64,000 nt of DNA from JAGNGI01 sp035448825 (GTDB lineage Bacteria; Fidelibacterota; UBA2242), in assembly GCA_035448825.1 (NCBI GenBank), contig DAOTJS010000011.1:1-64000 (forward strand), given 5' to 3'. Below are positions 42,791-52,195 of the stretch, in pieces; position 1 is the stretch's first letter, and each line of letters starts with the position of its first letter. Made by a program: the position numbers and the translations under genes. Under the pieces are notes generated by a model. That model saw nothing but the letters and a program-made list of their open reading frames with translations. It did no database searches and was not told where the DNA came from.

Positions 42791-44299
42791 ATGCCAATTA
42801 TTATACCGTTTTCTTCGGAATGGATCACTTTCGCCTGCTTTCTGGTTCTGATTCTGGGAATTGTGGGCTTGAGTGAAGTTTTACGTCGGAAAAGTCGCCT
42901 GACCGGCGAACAGACCCGCCAGTTCGTTCACATCGGCGTCGGAATTTTTGTAATTTTCAGTCCCTTATTTTTTAAATCAGCGCTTCAACCCGCGGTGCTG
43001 GCTGTGATATTTATTTTATTGAATGCCGTTGCCCTGAAAGCCGGTCAGATGAAAGGAATGCACACGACCGAGCGACGTTCTTACGGCACGGTTTTTTTCC
43101 CAGTGACCTTTTTGATTTTGATTGGGATGTACTGGTATTCTGATCCGGTGATTTTAATGCTCGGGATGATGGTAATGACTCTGGCGGATCCGCTGGCTTC
43201 GATAGTCGGTACGACGATCAAAAAACCACGCCGATTCAATTTCTGGAAAGACCCAAAATCGGTACAGGGTTCTTTAGTTGTTTTTATTATTACTTTTATT
43301 ATCATAATGGCATTTCTGCCGCTTTTTCGCTGGCTGGACGGCACACCGATCCCGAATTGGCCTAGTTTGATCGTGATGGCAGTTACCGTTGGCGTGGTGG
43401 CTATGCTGGCTGAGGCGATTTCCAGTGCTGGTTCCGATAATTTGAGTTTGCCGTTGAGTGCGGCTTTGATGATTGATGTGATGCAGAGTTTGACTTTTCA
43501 GGGGCAGATTGCGGTAATGGGGTGGGTGCTGTTTTCATTTTTACTGGCTTATACAGCATATCGTTTGAAAGCACTGACGGCAGGAGGCGCCGCCGGGGCA
43601 ATGTTTCTAGGCTCGATCGTTTTTTCGATTGGCGGTATCAATTGGGTTATCCCGATGGCGACTTTTTTCGTGTTATCGTCTATTCTCTCCCAACTCGGCA
43701 AAACCCGCAAGAGCCAATTAGCTATTATGCAAGAAAAAGGCAGTAATCGTGATCTGATGCAGGTTTATGCCAATGGTGGGGTTTCGCTGGTGATGGCGAT
43801 CCTATATTTTTATACTGAAATGGATATTTTTTATTTGATGTTTTTGGGCTCGCTGGCGGCTGCGACTGCCGACACCTGGGGCACCGAAATCGGCACTTTT
43901 TCGAAACGTCAACCGGTTCACATACTAACCGGCAAAACCGTTCCGGCCGGCACTTCCGGCGGCGTGACGGTATTGGGCACTTCCGGAGTATTCGTCGGCG
44001 CCGGTATATTGACGCTGAGCGGAATTTTTCCTTTAGAACAATCGCTGATGAAGATTGCACTGATCATCATTATAAGTGGCATTCTCGGAGCGCTGATTGA
44101 TTCCGTATTAGGCGGAACGATTCAAGCGCAGTATCGCTGTCCGGTCTGCCGGAAAACCACCGAAAAAGTCAAGCACTGTAATGGTCAACCGACCTCGTTG
44201 ATCTCCGGTTACCGCTGGATCAATAATGATGTCGTCAATTTAGTCTGTACGCTTTCCGGTGCGCTCCTGGCGGGATTAGGTTGCTGGTTGTTGGTGTGA
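42791..44299 (+). CDS. Fused phytol/dolichol-kinase-like (VTE5) and DUF92 (VTE6-like) membrane protein
   Basis: 502 residues, mostly membrane segments. The N-terminal half has the CTP-dependent polyprenol kinase signature: RLTGEQTRQFVHIGVGIFVI, LADPLASIVGTTI and SSAGSDNLSLPL. The C-terminal half (from about 258, LKALTAGGAAGAMFLGS) is DUF92/TMEM19: ATADTWGTEIGTFSK, PAGTSGGVTVLGT, CNGQPTSLISGYRWINNDVV. In plants VTE5 phosphorylates phytol and VTE6 (DUF92) phosphorylates phytyl phosphate. Fusing both predicts a one-protein route from isoprenoid alcohol to diphosphate; this is inference. It is divergent from addA and overlaps the end of addB by 24 bp. Confidence 0.8.
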   Translation: MPIIIPFSSEWITFACFLVLILGIVGLSEVLRRKSRLTGEQTRQFVHIGVGIFVIFSPLFFKSALQPAVLAVIFILLNAVALKAGQMKGMHTTERRSYGTVFFPVTFLILIGMYWYSDPVILMLGMMVMTLADPLASIVGTTIKKPRRFNFWKDPKSVQGSLVVFIITFIIIMAFLPLFRWLDGTPIPNWPSLIVMAVTVGVVAMLAEAISSAGSDNLSLPLSAALMIDVMQSLTFQGQIAVMGWVLFSFLLAYTAYRLKALTAGGAAGAMFLGSIVFSIGGINWVIPMATFFVLSSILSQLGKTRKSQLAIMQEKGSNRDLMQVYANGGVSLVMAILYFYTEMDIFYLMFLGSLAAATADTWGTEIGTFSKRQPVHILTGKTVPAGTSGGVTVLGTSGVFVGAGILTLSGIFPLEQSLMKIALIIIISGILGALIDSVLGGTIQAQYRCPVCRKTTEKVKHCNGQPTSLISGYRWINNDVVNLVCTLSGALLAGLGCWLLV

Positions 44300-47200
44300 A
44301 TTTTTGAGACTGGATGCAATTCGGCACAAATCGTAGAAATCACAATCATTCCTGCGACAGCGGTTTTCATTACGCATCAATAGACTGAAATTTCCCCGGT
44401 AAATTTGTTCCAAAATCGCTGTGACATTTCGCTGAGTTTCATCTAGTAACTCATTAAGATCGGATTGAGTCAGTCCCGACGTGTGTTCAAATTTCGAATC
44501 AACCAGAAACCCGCGCGTCCTTTTACCATCCTTAAAGGAGTAATAAAAAGCGCCGCCGACTTGCTCGGCAGGCCTGTTTTTCAAAAGTATCAGCAAATAG
44601 AGCGGAATCTGGAGTTGCTGTCCTCTTTGGGCACCATTGACAATGTCTATAATGCCACTGTCGGAGCGCTTGTAGTCGATCACCAAAAAGCGTTCACCGG
44701 AGGAATTGCGGTCAATGCGGTCGATTTTTCCGGTTATTGTCACTGGCGATGCCGGGTCATTTCCAATCCGGAAAGCGTCATTCAAAGTATACATTTTTTC
44801 GGTAAGAATCGGGACAAAACCGGTCCGGCAGTAACGCCGTTCCTCTTCGACAAAGTTGCGTAATCCAACCTTTAAATTATTCAAATCCTGTTCCCATAAC
44901 AAATCCGGAACGAAATATAACTTCGGTCGGAAAAGTGCGTTTATCCGGGCAATTAATCCATTTAGAAAATCATCGTCGACTTCTTCGAGAAAATCCGACC
45001 AATTTTGCAGTTGACTGCACAGGAAATCCTGGACGAACTGCTCCAGAACCTTGTGAATCAAAAGACCTTCCGTTAGAGCGTCCAGCCCGATCTGGGGTTC
45101 GCGGGAGACTTCGATATTCCAGATGTGGGCACATAAGTAGGCAAACGGACAATCAACATAATTCTGAATTTTGGTAGTCGAAAGCGGCTTAGCCAGAAAT
45201 TCCGGGTAAAATCTTTGCTCCGGCAAAACGCCGTTCCGAATGCCGTCGCCTGCCAATCGCTGAAGTTCGCAATTAAGGCGCATTGAAAGCTCAGCGAAAA
45301 TTTTCCTATCAATCAGGCCAGTGAGTTTTTCAATATCTTCGCGGGCAATTTTTTCGGCCAGCACAATTTGGAGAAGATCACTATCTGAACTGCAATTAAC
45401 TGAATCCGGCAGAACCTGTCCGGCTGGAATCGCTTCCCATTCTACGATTTTTTGTTCCGTATTCGCAGGTTGGCAGGCCAATATTTCATCAATGAATGGC
45501 GAAACCGGTAAAGCTCGCCCGTTATTATCCGCTTCCGGATAAGTGATCAATATTCTCTGATTAACGCGCGTAGTAAGGAGATATAATAAAAATTTTTCCT
45601 CAGCCAGATCGAAGGCGGATTCGGCGAAAAGAGACTGATTAGCTAACTGATTGAGTCGCGATCTTAAATCTTTGCGGAATAATGGATTCTCTGGATGAAT
45701 CGCCGGGAACTCTCCGTCAATTAGTCCCAGTAAAATCAGTCCGTCCACATCCCAAGCGCGGGTATCCATCAAATTGGCACAAAGAACTCCGGAAGGAGAA
45801 AGCGTTGCCTCATTTTCTCCAGTATCGAGAAAATGCAACAAAATTCCAGCTAATTCCTCCAGACTGGTCTTGGTGTGGGAATCTCTGAGGCGAACAAGTT
45901 GCTCTAAAATTAACTTTATCGGTTTAATCGTCTGTACCTCATCCGGCTGGTCTGGCGGATAATAACGCTCCAATATTTTGTTAAAAAAAAGATGATACTC
46001 ACCCCACTCAGCACTTTCCGGTAAACTGAGTTCCTCGATTAATCGAGTCAACAGCGGCTGAATCGCCTGTAAATCCTGAATCTGTAACTGGGCGTTGCGA
46101 CGTTCACGATCGTCCTCATCTTGACCAATTTGGAGAACGAATTGGAGATATTCAAGCTGCTGGCGACAGCGAGTTATCCAATCGTATTTGGAAGAAGGCA
46201 AGCCCCATTCGGTCGAATAAATTTCCAATTCCTGTAATAAATCCGCCCCGTAAAAACGTCGCAAAACCGGCAGGCGCAACAGGTCAATAAAAACCGGGCG
46301 ACTGAAGTTTTCCAGATTGAGATTGACGATGCGAGTTATTAATTGAGCCGGTTCGCTGAGCAGCAGGTTCTGAGCTTTCGTGGCTATCGGGATTCCGAAA
46401 CTGGGTAAAATTAGTTCGATTAAGCTTTTGTAATCATAACTACCCCGAAATGTGATTCCGATTCTGGTGGGATTCATTCCCTCCGATAGCCAGCGCTTGA
46501 TCGTGCGGGCGGCGGTCTCGATTTCTGACCGCCGACCGGGGCACTGAACGATTTTTACCGGCGCGTTCCACTCATTTTTCCACTTGCTCACGGTATTTAA
46601 GGTTGCGGAATCATCGGGTTTTATTATTTCCTTGAAAAGGCTCGAATTCAGGGATTTTAATGGGTCAGAAGAAATTGTCCTCACTGGCAACGTGACCGTT
46701 TCACCAGAACCCAATAAGCCGGGGCGATTCTGGCAATATTCATAAATTGGATGAGAGGGATCATAAATGCTGGTGCAGATTGTTTTGCTAAAAAAAGGAG
46801 TCAAAGCTTGCAGGATTTTGTACTGAATCGGAGTGAATTCGTAAAATCCGTCAATGACCAGCAACTCACCTAAATTGCTTTTCGGTTTATTTTTAAGTAG
46901 TTCAAGGGCGATTACGAGTGATTCGCCGGAAGGGCCAGCGTTATCCCGGCGGTAAGTCTGCTGTAATTTATTAAACAACCTGACCCATTCGGTCAACTCC
47001 TGTTCGCCGGAATTTTTGGCTAATGATTCTAATTCCGCGGATGTCAATCCGCTTTCTCGAAAATCATCGAAAATGTTTTGCAAAATCTGGATATAGCCGG
47101 GAAATGAGTGATAATTAGCCGCTGAAGGTTGTTTTAAAATGTCATGCAGTTTGAGCCATTCTTCAGCAGATTGAATAGTGAGGAAACTGTAATGGCACGC

Positions 47201-47428
47201 GTTCAGAATCCGCTCGGCCCAGGCATAGTAAGTGCCTAAAAATAGCTGACCGGGCGCTAAAGCCGGCTGACCTCGCAAAATTTCCCTTTTTATGTAATCA
47301 ATGTGTTCGCGCGAAGGCAGAATCCCACCAACCGTCTGCCCCGAGCGGAGAACATTAACCGCTTCCTGAATTACCTTGGCGGTTTTGCCGGATTTCAGCG
47401 GCCCTGTAATATATTTAATCTGCGTCAT
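44276..47428 (-). CDS. addB: AddB-type helicase-nuclease subunit with iron-sulfur nuclease domain
   Basis: 1050 residues. N-terminal P-loop ITGPLKSGKTAKVI. The middle resembles the inactivated UvrD-like helicase of AddB. The C-terminal PD-(D/E)XK domain has VDCPFAYLCAHIW (first Cys), GLLIHKVLEQF, ITGKIDRID, FLVIDYKRSD and the cluster ligands CRRNDCDFYDLCR. This pattern of one upstream and three downstream cysteines is the AddB iron-sulfur staple. Low overall conservation is normal for AddB. Confidence 0.85.
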   Translation of the reverse strand: MTQIKYITGPLKSGKTAKVIQEAVNVLRSGQTVGGILPSREHIDYIKREILRGQPALAPGQLFLGTYYAWAERILNACHYSFLTIQSAEEWLKLHDILKQPSAANYHSFPGYIQILQNIFDDFRESGLTSAELESLAKNSGEQELTEWVRLFNKLQQTYRRDNAGPSGESLVIALELLKNKPKSNLGELLVIDGFYEFTPIQYKILQALTPFFSKTICTSIYDPSHPIYEYCQNRPGLLGSGETVTLPVRTISSDPLKSLNSSLFKEIIKPDDSATLNTVSKWKNEWNAPVKIVQCPGRRSEIETAARTIKRWLSEGMNPTRIGITFRGSYDYKSLIELILPSFGIPIATKAQNLLLSEPAQLITRIVNLNLENFSRPVFIDLLRLPVLRRFYGADLLQELEIYSTEWGLPSSKYDWITRCRQQLEYLQFVLQIGQDEDDRERRNAQLQIQDLQAIQPLLTRLIEELSLPESAEWGEYHLFFNKILERYYPPDQPDEVQTIKPIKLILEQLVRLRDSHTKTSLEELAGILLHFLDTGENEATLSPSGVLCANLMDTRAWDVDGLILLGLIDGEFPAIHPENPLFRKDLRSRLNQLANQSLFAESAFDLAEEKFLLYLLTTRVNQRILITYPEADNNGRALPVSPFIDEILACQPANTEQKIVEWEAIPAGQVLPDSVNCSSDSDLLQIVLAEKIAREDIEKLTGLIDRKIFAELSMRLNCELQRLAGDGIRNGVLPEQRFYPEFLAKPLSTTKIQNYVDCPFAYLCAHIWNIEVSREPQIGLDALTEGLLIHKVLEQFVQDFLCSQLQNWSDFLEEVDDDFLNGLIARINALFRPKLYFVPDLLWEQDLNNLKVGLRNFVEEERRYCRTGFVPILTEKMYTLNDAFRIGNDPASPVTITGKIDRIDRNSSGERFLVIDYKRSDSGIIDIVNGAQRGQQLQIPLYLLILLKNRPAEQVGGAFYYSFKDGKRTRGFLVDSKFEHTSGLTQSDLNELLDETQRNVTAILEQIYRGNFSLLMRNENRCRRNDCDFYDLCRIASSLKNSHQQPAT

Positions 47429-47575
47429 CCGATTGTCTCAAATGTTTTTCAGCCACAATGAATGTAATTCAAAACACGATTATTTACCAGAACTTGTCGC
47501 AAAATTACCGCCATTTAGCGGTAATGTCGCAAAGCAGCAAAGGCTTCAGATGAAATATTTACAAATATTTGAAGT

Positions 47576-49396
47576 TTAGCTAGTCGCCTTTTCCAGTCGC
47601 TTCATAATCGAAAAGATAAAAGCGGCTGAGAGCAGACAACAAACCACGAAAATCAACCACAGTTGCCAGAGATCGAGAATGCCCCAGAAAGTGCTCCCGA
47701 CGAAAACCAGTTTACTGCCGACCGCCGTCGCCAGTAGCCAGCCACCTTGCATCAGTCCCTGAAAACGTTCCGGTGCGACTTTGGACACGAAAGATAGCCC
47801 CATCGGACTCAGTAATAATTCCGCAATGGTAAGGATTAAGTAAGATGCAATCAGCCAGTAGGGCGAGACTCGGGAATAATCCGGCACCGGGCTGTATTTA
47901 ATAACACCGGATTCGTCAACGAATTTCAATTCGTGCGGTGAAACCAAATTCAGCGAGCCAATTAACAGTACGCCGAAACCGATCGCGGCAACGATCATTC
48001 CGATACCGATTTTTCGCGGCGTAGAAGGCTCTTTGCCTTTTTTATTGAGCCAATCGAAAACACCCATTACAACGAAAGTCAACGATACAATAAAAAGCGG
48101 GTTGAAAGACTGGAAAATTTCCGGCGAAATCGGATTCTGGTCATTGCCTTGCTGGAAAAGATAATATCCGACAACTCCACTGACTACCAAAATAATTCCA
48201 CCTATCAGACGAGTCCGGCGACTGCGCTTACGGCCAAGTACCAAAACCAGTCCGGCTACGAAGGCAATTACCGTAAGTATATTTTCCAATGTGAAGAACA
48301 TATAAGTTATCCGATTGACTGTTTTGACCGTATAGTCGCGGGCAAAAAATGTCTGCGTCAAGCCATTTTGCTGAAAAGACATCCAGAAAAATATCACTAC
48401 GAAAAAAACCAGTAGCAGGGCCGTAACTCGCGGCTTTTCTTCTTTTTTCGAAACAATTAGAATCCAAGTCACAAACGCCACAAATAGCCCGATGGCGGCT
48501 CCGGTGCCAATGTCAATTACCAGGCTTACCAGGAATGCCACCACGGCTCCCGCTAATAAGGCGATTAAAACCGTCAGTGGCTGAATATTTAACGCTATCG
48601 CTGAATTTTTTTCGACCGACACCTTTTCTTTATTGGGCAAATGCCGATTAAAAACGACATAAATCAGCAACGAAATAATCATAGCCACTGCGGCAATTCC
48701 AAAAGCGTAATTGTATCCTGTGGAAAAAACTTCCAGATAATCATGGGCAAAAGCGGAAAGGTCAGTCACCGGACCACTCAAACTCACCCGATTGGCAAGA
48801 GTTTGCAATTCACTCGCATCTTTTAAGGTTCCATTGATGTATTGATGACAAATCGCAGGCAAACTGCCGTCGTGCAAAAAGTGGTTGACTTTCAACCACC
48901 AGTTGCGTATTCCAGTCGCCGCAAAAGGAGCAAAGAACGCCCCGATATTAATCCCCATATAGAAAATCATAAAAGCCGAATCCCTAATTTTCGAGTATTG
49001 CTCGTTGTCGTACATCTGACCGACGACCGCTTGCAGATTTCCTTTGAAAAGACCATTCCCGAGAGCAATAGTAAAAAGTCCGATGAGACTTATTGTTAAT
49101 GATAGCCCGGGAATAGCGAGTAAAAAATATCCGGCAAACATAATAATCTGTCCGAAGAGAATCACCGTTTTATATTTCTTGGTCGAATCAGCGAGTATGC
49201 CGCCCAATAATGCCAGCGCGTAAATGCTGAAATAAAACCAGCTATAGATATTGCCAGCGGTACTTTCATTCATACCGTATTTAGCCTGAAGGAATAAAAC
49301 CAGAATCGCCATCATCGTATAGAAGCCGAACCTTTCACCCATATTGGTAAAAAAGGCGACAACCAGTCCTTTCGGATGATTCTTGAACATAGCCAA
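47576..49396 (-). CDS. Proton-dependent oligopeptide transporter (POT/PTR2 family)
   Basis: 606 residues with about 14 membrane segments. Family marks are FGFYTMMAILVLFL, FYFSIYALALLGGILADSTK and NIGAFFAPFAA, and a late ELLLSPMGLSFVSKVAPERF motif. The N-terminal ExxER proton-coupling motif reads N18-M-G-E21-R22: the first Glu is Asn. A long soluble or extra membrane region lies between segments 6 and 10. It probably imports di- or tripeptides; the altered motif leaves coupling uncertain. Confidence 0.85.
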   Translation of the reverse strand: MAMFKNHPKGLVVAFFTNMGERFGFYTMMAILVLFLQAKYGMNESTAGNIYSWFYFSIYALALLGGILADSTKKYKTVILFGQIIMFAGYFLLAIPGLSLTISLIGLFTIALGNGLFKGNLQAVVGQMYDNEQYSKIRDSAFMIFYMGINIGAFFAPFAATGIRNWWLKVNHFLHDGSLPAICHQYINGTLKDASELQTLANRVSLSGPVTDLSAFAHDYLEVFSTGYNYAFGIAAVAMIISLLIYVVFNRHLPNKEKVSVEKNSAIALNIQPLTVLIALLAGAVVAFLVSLVIDIGTGAAIGLFVAFVTWILIVSKKEEKPRVTALLLVFFVVIFFWMSFQQNGLTQTFFARDYTVKTVNRITYMFFTLENILTVIAFVAGLVLVLGRKRSRRTRLIGGIILVVSGVVGYYLFQQGNDQNPISPEIFQSFNPLFIVSLTFVVMGVFDWLNKKGKEPSTPRKIGIGMIVAAIGFGVLLIGSLNLVSPHELKFVDESGVIKYSPVPDYSRVSPYWLIASYLILTIAELLLSPMGLSFVSKVAPERFQGLMQGGWLLATAVGSKLVFVGSTFWGILDLWQLWLIFVVCCLLSAAFIFSIMKRLEKATS

Positions 49397-50088
49397 AACC
49401 TCCTTTTATCCGAAAAATTTTAAGTGTTCAATCATAAGATAGCGACGGAAATATAGGTGTAAAGACGAAAAAATAAAATGAAAATTTCATGACGGATTAT
49501 CAGCTCTAAAATAATCGGACTGGCGAAAAACAGGATATACAAATAGAAAATGAATAGCTAAACTAATTTCCGTCACACCCTAAGCGAGGCTAAATTGGTT
49601 TTGGCGCAGAGCGGTTGAATTTCCAGACCAGATTAACTCCGAAGGCTCCGGAGGAGTCTCAGAAGAGAGAGTCCCGCTAGGCGGGATAAGATTTTTTTAT
49701 TTTTAGACAAGATTAACAGGATTTTTTTTCTTTTTTCTGGTACCGCGTAGCAGTTAAAGTAAAAAGAAACCACGGAGAAGTTATTCCACGGAGAGGATAA
49801 AGCAAACTGCTGATTTTACTGGGAAATAATTATTTATTTTCTAATAAAAACCCGGTTAATTGCAAATTTTCTTTGAATTGCAGAGATTTTGTTATTAAAA
49901 TAACGCGTTATTTGGAAAGACTGACTTAGAATTAGCAATTTATACCAGGTTTGATCTTCATCTTGCGAGAGGGAGATGCTCATAGGTGTTAAATAATGTA
50001 ACCTTGTCGGGGTTAGTAGTGCAATTCACTTCGACTTCCGCGTTTATCTACATTATGTCTAACACTTGAATTTATTATGGAGGTTTGA
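49397..50088. other. Long spacer before the RRM gene
   Basis: No gene recognised in about 690 bp. It contains the divergent promoters of the transporter and the RRM gene, a GC hairpin with T tract at 49672-49698, and AT-rich sequence from about 49690 to 49990. A GGAGG ribosome site precedes 50089. Confidence 0.5.
49672..49698 (+). terminator. Hairpin with T tract
   Basis: TCCCGC-TAG-GCGGGA (49672-49686) followed by TAAGATTTTTTTA. Fits an intrinsic terminator on the plus strand, though no plus-strand gene ends upstream; it may belong to a dispersed repeat with the neighbouring CTCCG-type palindrome. Confidence 0.4.
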
Positions 50089-50358
50089 ATGGAAAGCAGT
50101 AAACTGTATGTTGGCAATCTGAAATATTCTGTTACCGACGAGCAATTAGCCCAGCTATTTGCCCAATTCGGGGAAGTCAAAAGTGCCAACGTAATTAAAG
50201 GCAAGGGCTTCGGTTTTGTCGAAATGGGTTCGATTGAAGAAGCCAGTAAGGCGCACGACGCTTTGAACGGTAAAGAGTTCGAAGGTCGGACTATCCGCAT
50301 TGCTGATGCCCATCCACCGCGGACTGAAAAAAAAGAATCGCACGAAAAACAAGAATAG
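50089..50358 (+). CDS. Small RRM-type RNA-binding protein
   Basis: 89 residues, one RRM domain. RNP2 LYVGNLKYSV and RNP1 GKGFGFVEM carry the aromatic residues that stack on RNA. A short charged tail follows (PPRTEKKESHEKQE). Such single-RRM proteins in cyanobacteria and FCB bacteria are often cold- or stress-responsive and bind mRNA; here regulation is unknown. GGAGG lies 7 bases upstream of the ATG. Confidence 0.9.
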   Translation: MESSKLYVGNLKYSVTDEQLAQLFAQFGEVKSANVIKGKGFGFVEMGSIEEASKAHDALNGKEFEGRTIRIADAHPPRTEKKESHEKQE

Positions 50359-50394
50359 CTTAGCTCTTCTTATAGAATTTCAATAAGGTTCAGA

Positions 50395-50412
50395 TTCCGG
50401 ATTTTTCCGGAA
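50395..50412 (+). terminator. Candidate terminator after the RRM gene
   Basis: TTCCGGA-TTTT-TCCGGAA perfect 7-bp stem, followed after some bases by CTTTTTAT. Plausible but with a distant T tract. Confidence 0.4.
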
Positions 50413-50534
50413 AAGCTGATCTTTTTATCAAACGCCATAATCGTTCGATAAATATCTTTTTTTATCTAAAAATTTATGTTTAACCTTTTACTTGCGTTTT
50501 TTGTCTAACGCAACGTGAAAAGGAATTATACAAT

Positions 50535-51071
50535 TTGGCTAAACAAAACGTTAACCACCCAGTCTATGATGAACAGGCGTTTAACAATTTGGTACGTGAA
50601 AATCACCAGCGCATTTATGGACTATTCCGGCGCATGGTGGGCAGTCATGCCGAGGCGGACGATTTGACCCAAGAAACTTTCATAAAAGTTTATAAAAACT
50701 TACCCAAATTCCGGCAGGAATCTTCCATCCAAACCTGGATTTACCGCATTGCCATCAACCAAGGGTTAAATTACCTAAGGCGAATGAAAATCAGGCAAAC
50801 TCTAGGACTCGAGTTCGCTGACTCGGCGGTCGAATCCGATGAATTCAAAAGCAATCAATCCAATCGCGACCTTTTACGCAAAGCCATCGCCAAACTGCCA
50901 CCGCGCCAGCAAATGGTTGTTATTCTGCGCTCTTTTCAGGAATTATCCTTTAAGGACATTGCGGCGGTTTTAAACATAACTGAAAATGCCGCCAAGGTAA
51001 ATTTTTCCCATGCCGTTAAAAACCTGCGAGAAGTATTCCTCAAGATGGGAGTGACTTATGAAAATTTGTAA
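50535..51071 (+). CDS. ECF RNA polymerase sigma factor
   Basis: 178 residues. Region 2 (MVGSHAEADDLTQETFIKVY, FRQESSIQTWIYRIAINQGL) and region 4 (LPPRQQMVVILRSFQELSFK, NITENAAKVNFSHAV) are clear. Starts with TTG at 50535, preceded by AAGGA. The next gene, overlapping by 14 bp, encodes its zinc-finger anti-sigma factor, and two Spy-like periplasmic proteins follow, so envelope stress or metal sensing is likely. By habit of such operons it probably drives its own transcription. Confidence 0.93.
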   Translation: MAKQNVNHPVYDEQAFNNLVRENHQRIYGLFRRMVGSHAEADDLTQETFIKVYKNLPKFRQESSIQTWIYRIAINQGLNYLRRMKIRQTLGLEFADSAVESDEFKSNQSNRDLLRKAIAKLPPRQQMVVILRSFQELSFKDIAAVLNITENAAKVNFSHAVKNLREVFLKMGVTYENL

Positions 51072-51660
51072 ACAAATCGAAAATTTATTACCGCTATACT
51101 ATACGGGCGACCTGGATGAATCTGATAAAAGACTCGTTGAAAATCACCTGGAAGATTGTCCAACTTGCCGCCAATTCAGTCACGAAATACAGTACTTGTT
51201 AAATGATTTACAGCCTGATCCAGTCAATATTGATCCAAATTATGGAGCTGAATTAGTAGTCAAAATTCAGAACCGACTCCATAATGAATGGCGTCCTAGA
51301 AAATTAAGGTCCTATCTGGTGCCGGTTTTAGCCTCAATATTGATATTTATCATTATCGGTTTCAATCTGGTCCGCAACCCATCTGGTTCCTCGCAATGGT
51401 TATCTAATGACAATATCATTGACTTTTATATGGATTTGACCCATTCCGGTTATTTCAGTGAAATGCCAGACGATGCTTTCGACTTTCTGAATCTTAATGA
51501 GAATGATCTGATTACCAATGAAACACGTCATAAAATAAGTACAGTGGTTCTAGCTACCAATAATAACCTACTAATCGACGACTATGTTGAATCCATCGCC
51601 TATCTGACTGATCAAGATTTTGAATTGGTCTTAAAAGAAATTGAAAATTCAATATTTTAA
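51058..51660 (+). CDS. Zinc-finger anti-sigma factor, membrane protein
   Basis: 200 residues. The N-terminal ZAS domain has HLEDCPTCRQF (HxxxCxxC) after LLPLYYTGDLDES. A single membrane segment (about 85-105, VLASILIFIIIGFNLV) leads to a periplasmic part of about 95 residues with acidic character and no known motif. It should hold the sigma factor inactive at the membrane. Overlaps the sigma gene by 14 bp. Confidence 0.88.
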   Translation: MKICKQIENLLPLYYTGDLDESDKRLVENHLEDCPTCRQFSHEIQYLLNDLQPDPVNIDPNYGAELVVKIQNRLHNEWRPRKLRSYLVPVLASILIFIIIGFNLVRNPSGSSQWLSNDNIIDFYMDLTHSGYFSEMPDDAFDFLNLNENDLITNETRHKISTVVLATNNNLLIDDYVESIAYLTDQDFELVLKEIENSIF

Positions 51661-51679
51661 CTTATCGGGAGGATAAAAA

Positions 51680-52186
51680 GTGAAAACAAATTGGTTATCG
51701 TTAACATTGATAATATTACTGAGTTTCGCCGGCCAATTGGCGGCTCAGCCGGATTCCTTCGACGAATCGGAAGCTACGATGGCGGAGAGACGCGAAAAAA
51801 TGGAAACTCTGCGTATTTATAAAATGACCGAGTTTCTAGCGTTAACGCCGGAACAATCCGAAAAATTTTTCCCCAAGTTGAAACAGTATGAAGATAACGT
51901 TCGTAAAATGCAACATCAACAGAGGCAATTGGTTCAGGAAATTGATCAAATTACTCAAAATACCGATACCACTATTACTGAGTCCGATGTTAAGAAATAT
52001 TTACGAGCGATAGCCCAAATTGAAAAAGACATTATCAGCGAAAAAGAGAAATTTATCAGCGGATTGAGTTCGATTTTGACCCCTAGCCAGCAATTGAAAT
52101 ATATGATTTTCGATAATCGTTTCCGGCGACATTTAATGAAATCTCTCAATCCCCCGACTGGTAAAATAGAAAAACAACAAAAATAG
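51680..52186 (+). CDS. Periplasmic Spy/CpxP-like protein
   Basis: 168 residues with a signal peptide (about 1-22, ending LAAQ). The mature part is helical with ALTPEQSEKFFPKLKQYED, an LTPEQ-type motif of the Spy/CpxP/heavy-metal-sensor family, and heptad-like helices. No Cys or obvious metal site. Likely a chaperone or stress sensor that feeds the anti-sigma factor. Follows it by 19 bp. Confidence 0.65.
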   Translation: MKTNWLSLTLIILLSFAGQLAAQPDSFDESEATMAERREKMETLRIYKMTEFLALTPEQSEKFFPKLKQYEDNVRKMQHQQRQLVQEIDQITQNTDTTITESDVKKYLRAIAQIEKDIISEKEKFISGLSSILTPSQQLKYMIFDNRFRRHLMKSLNPPTGKIEKQQK

Positions 52187-52195
52187 GAGGTGTAA

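Noticed and set aside
44276..44299. Possible frameshift between the convergent addB and DUF92 genes
   Set aside because: Both proteins end with family-typical C-termini; the 24-bp overlap is a normal convergent arrangement.
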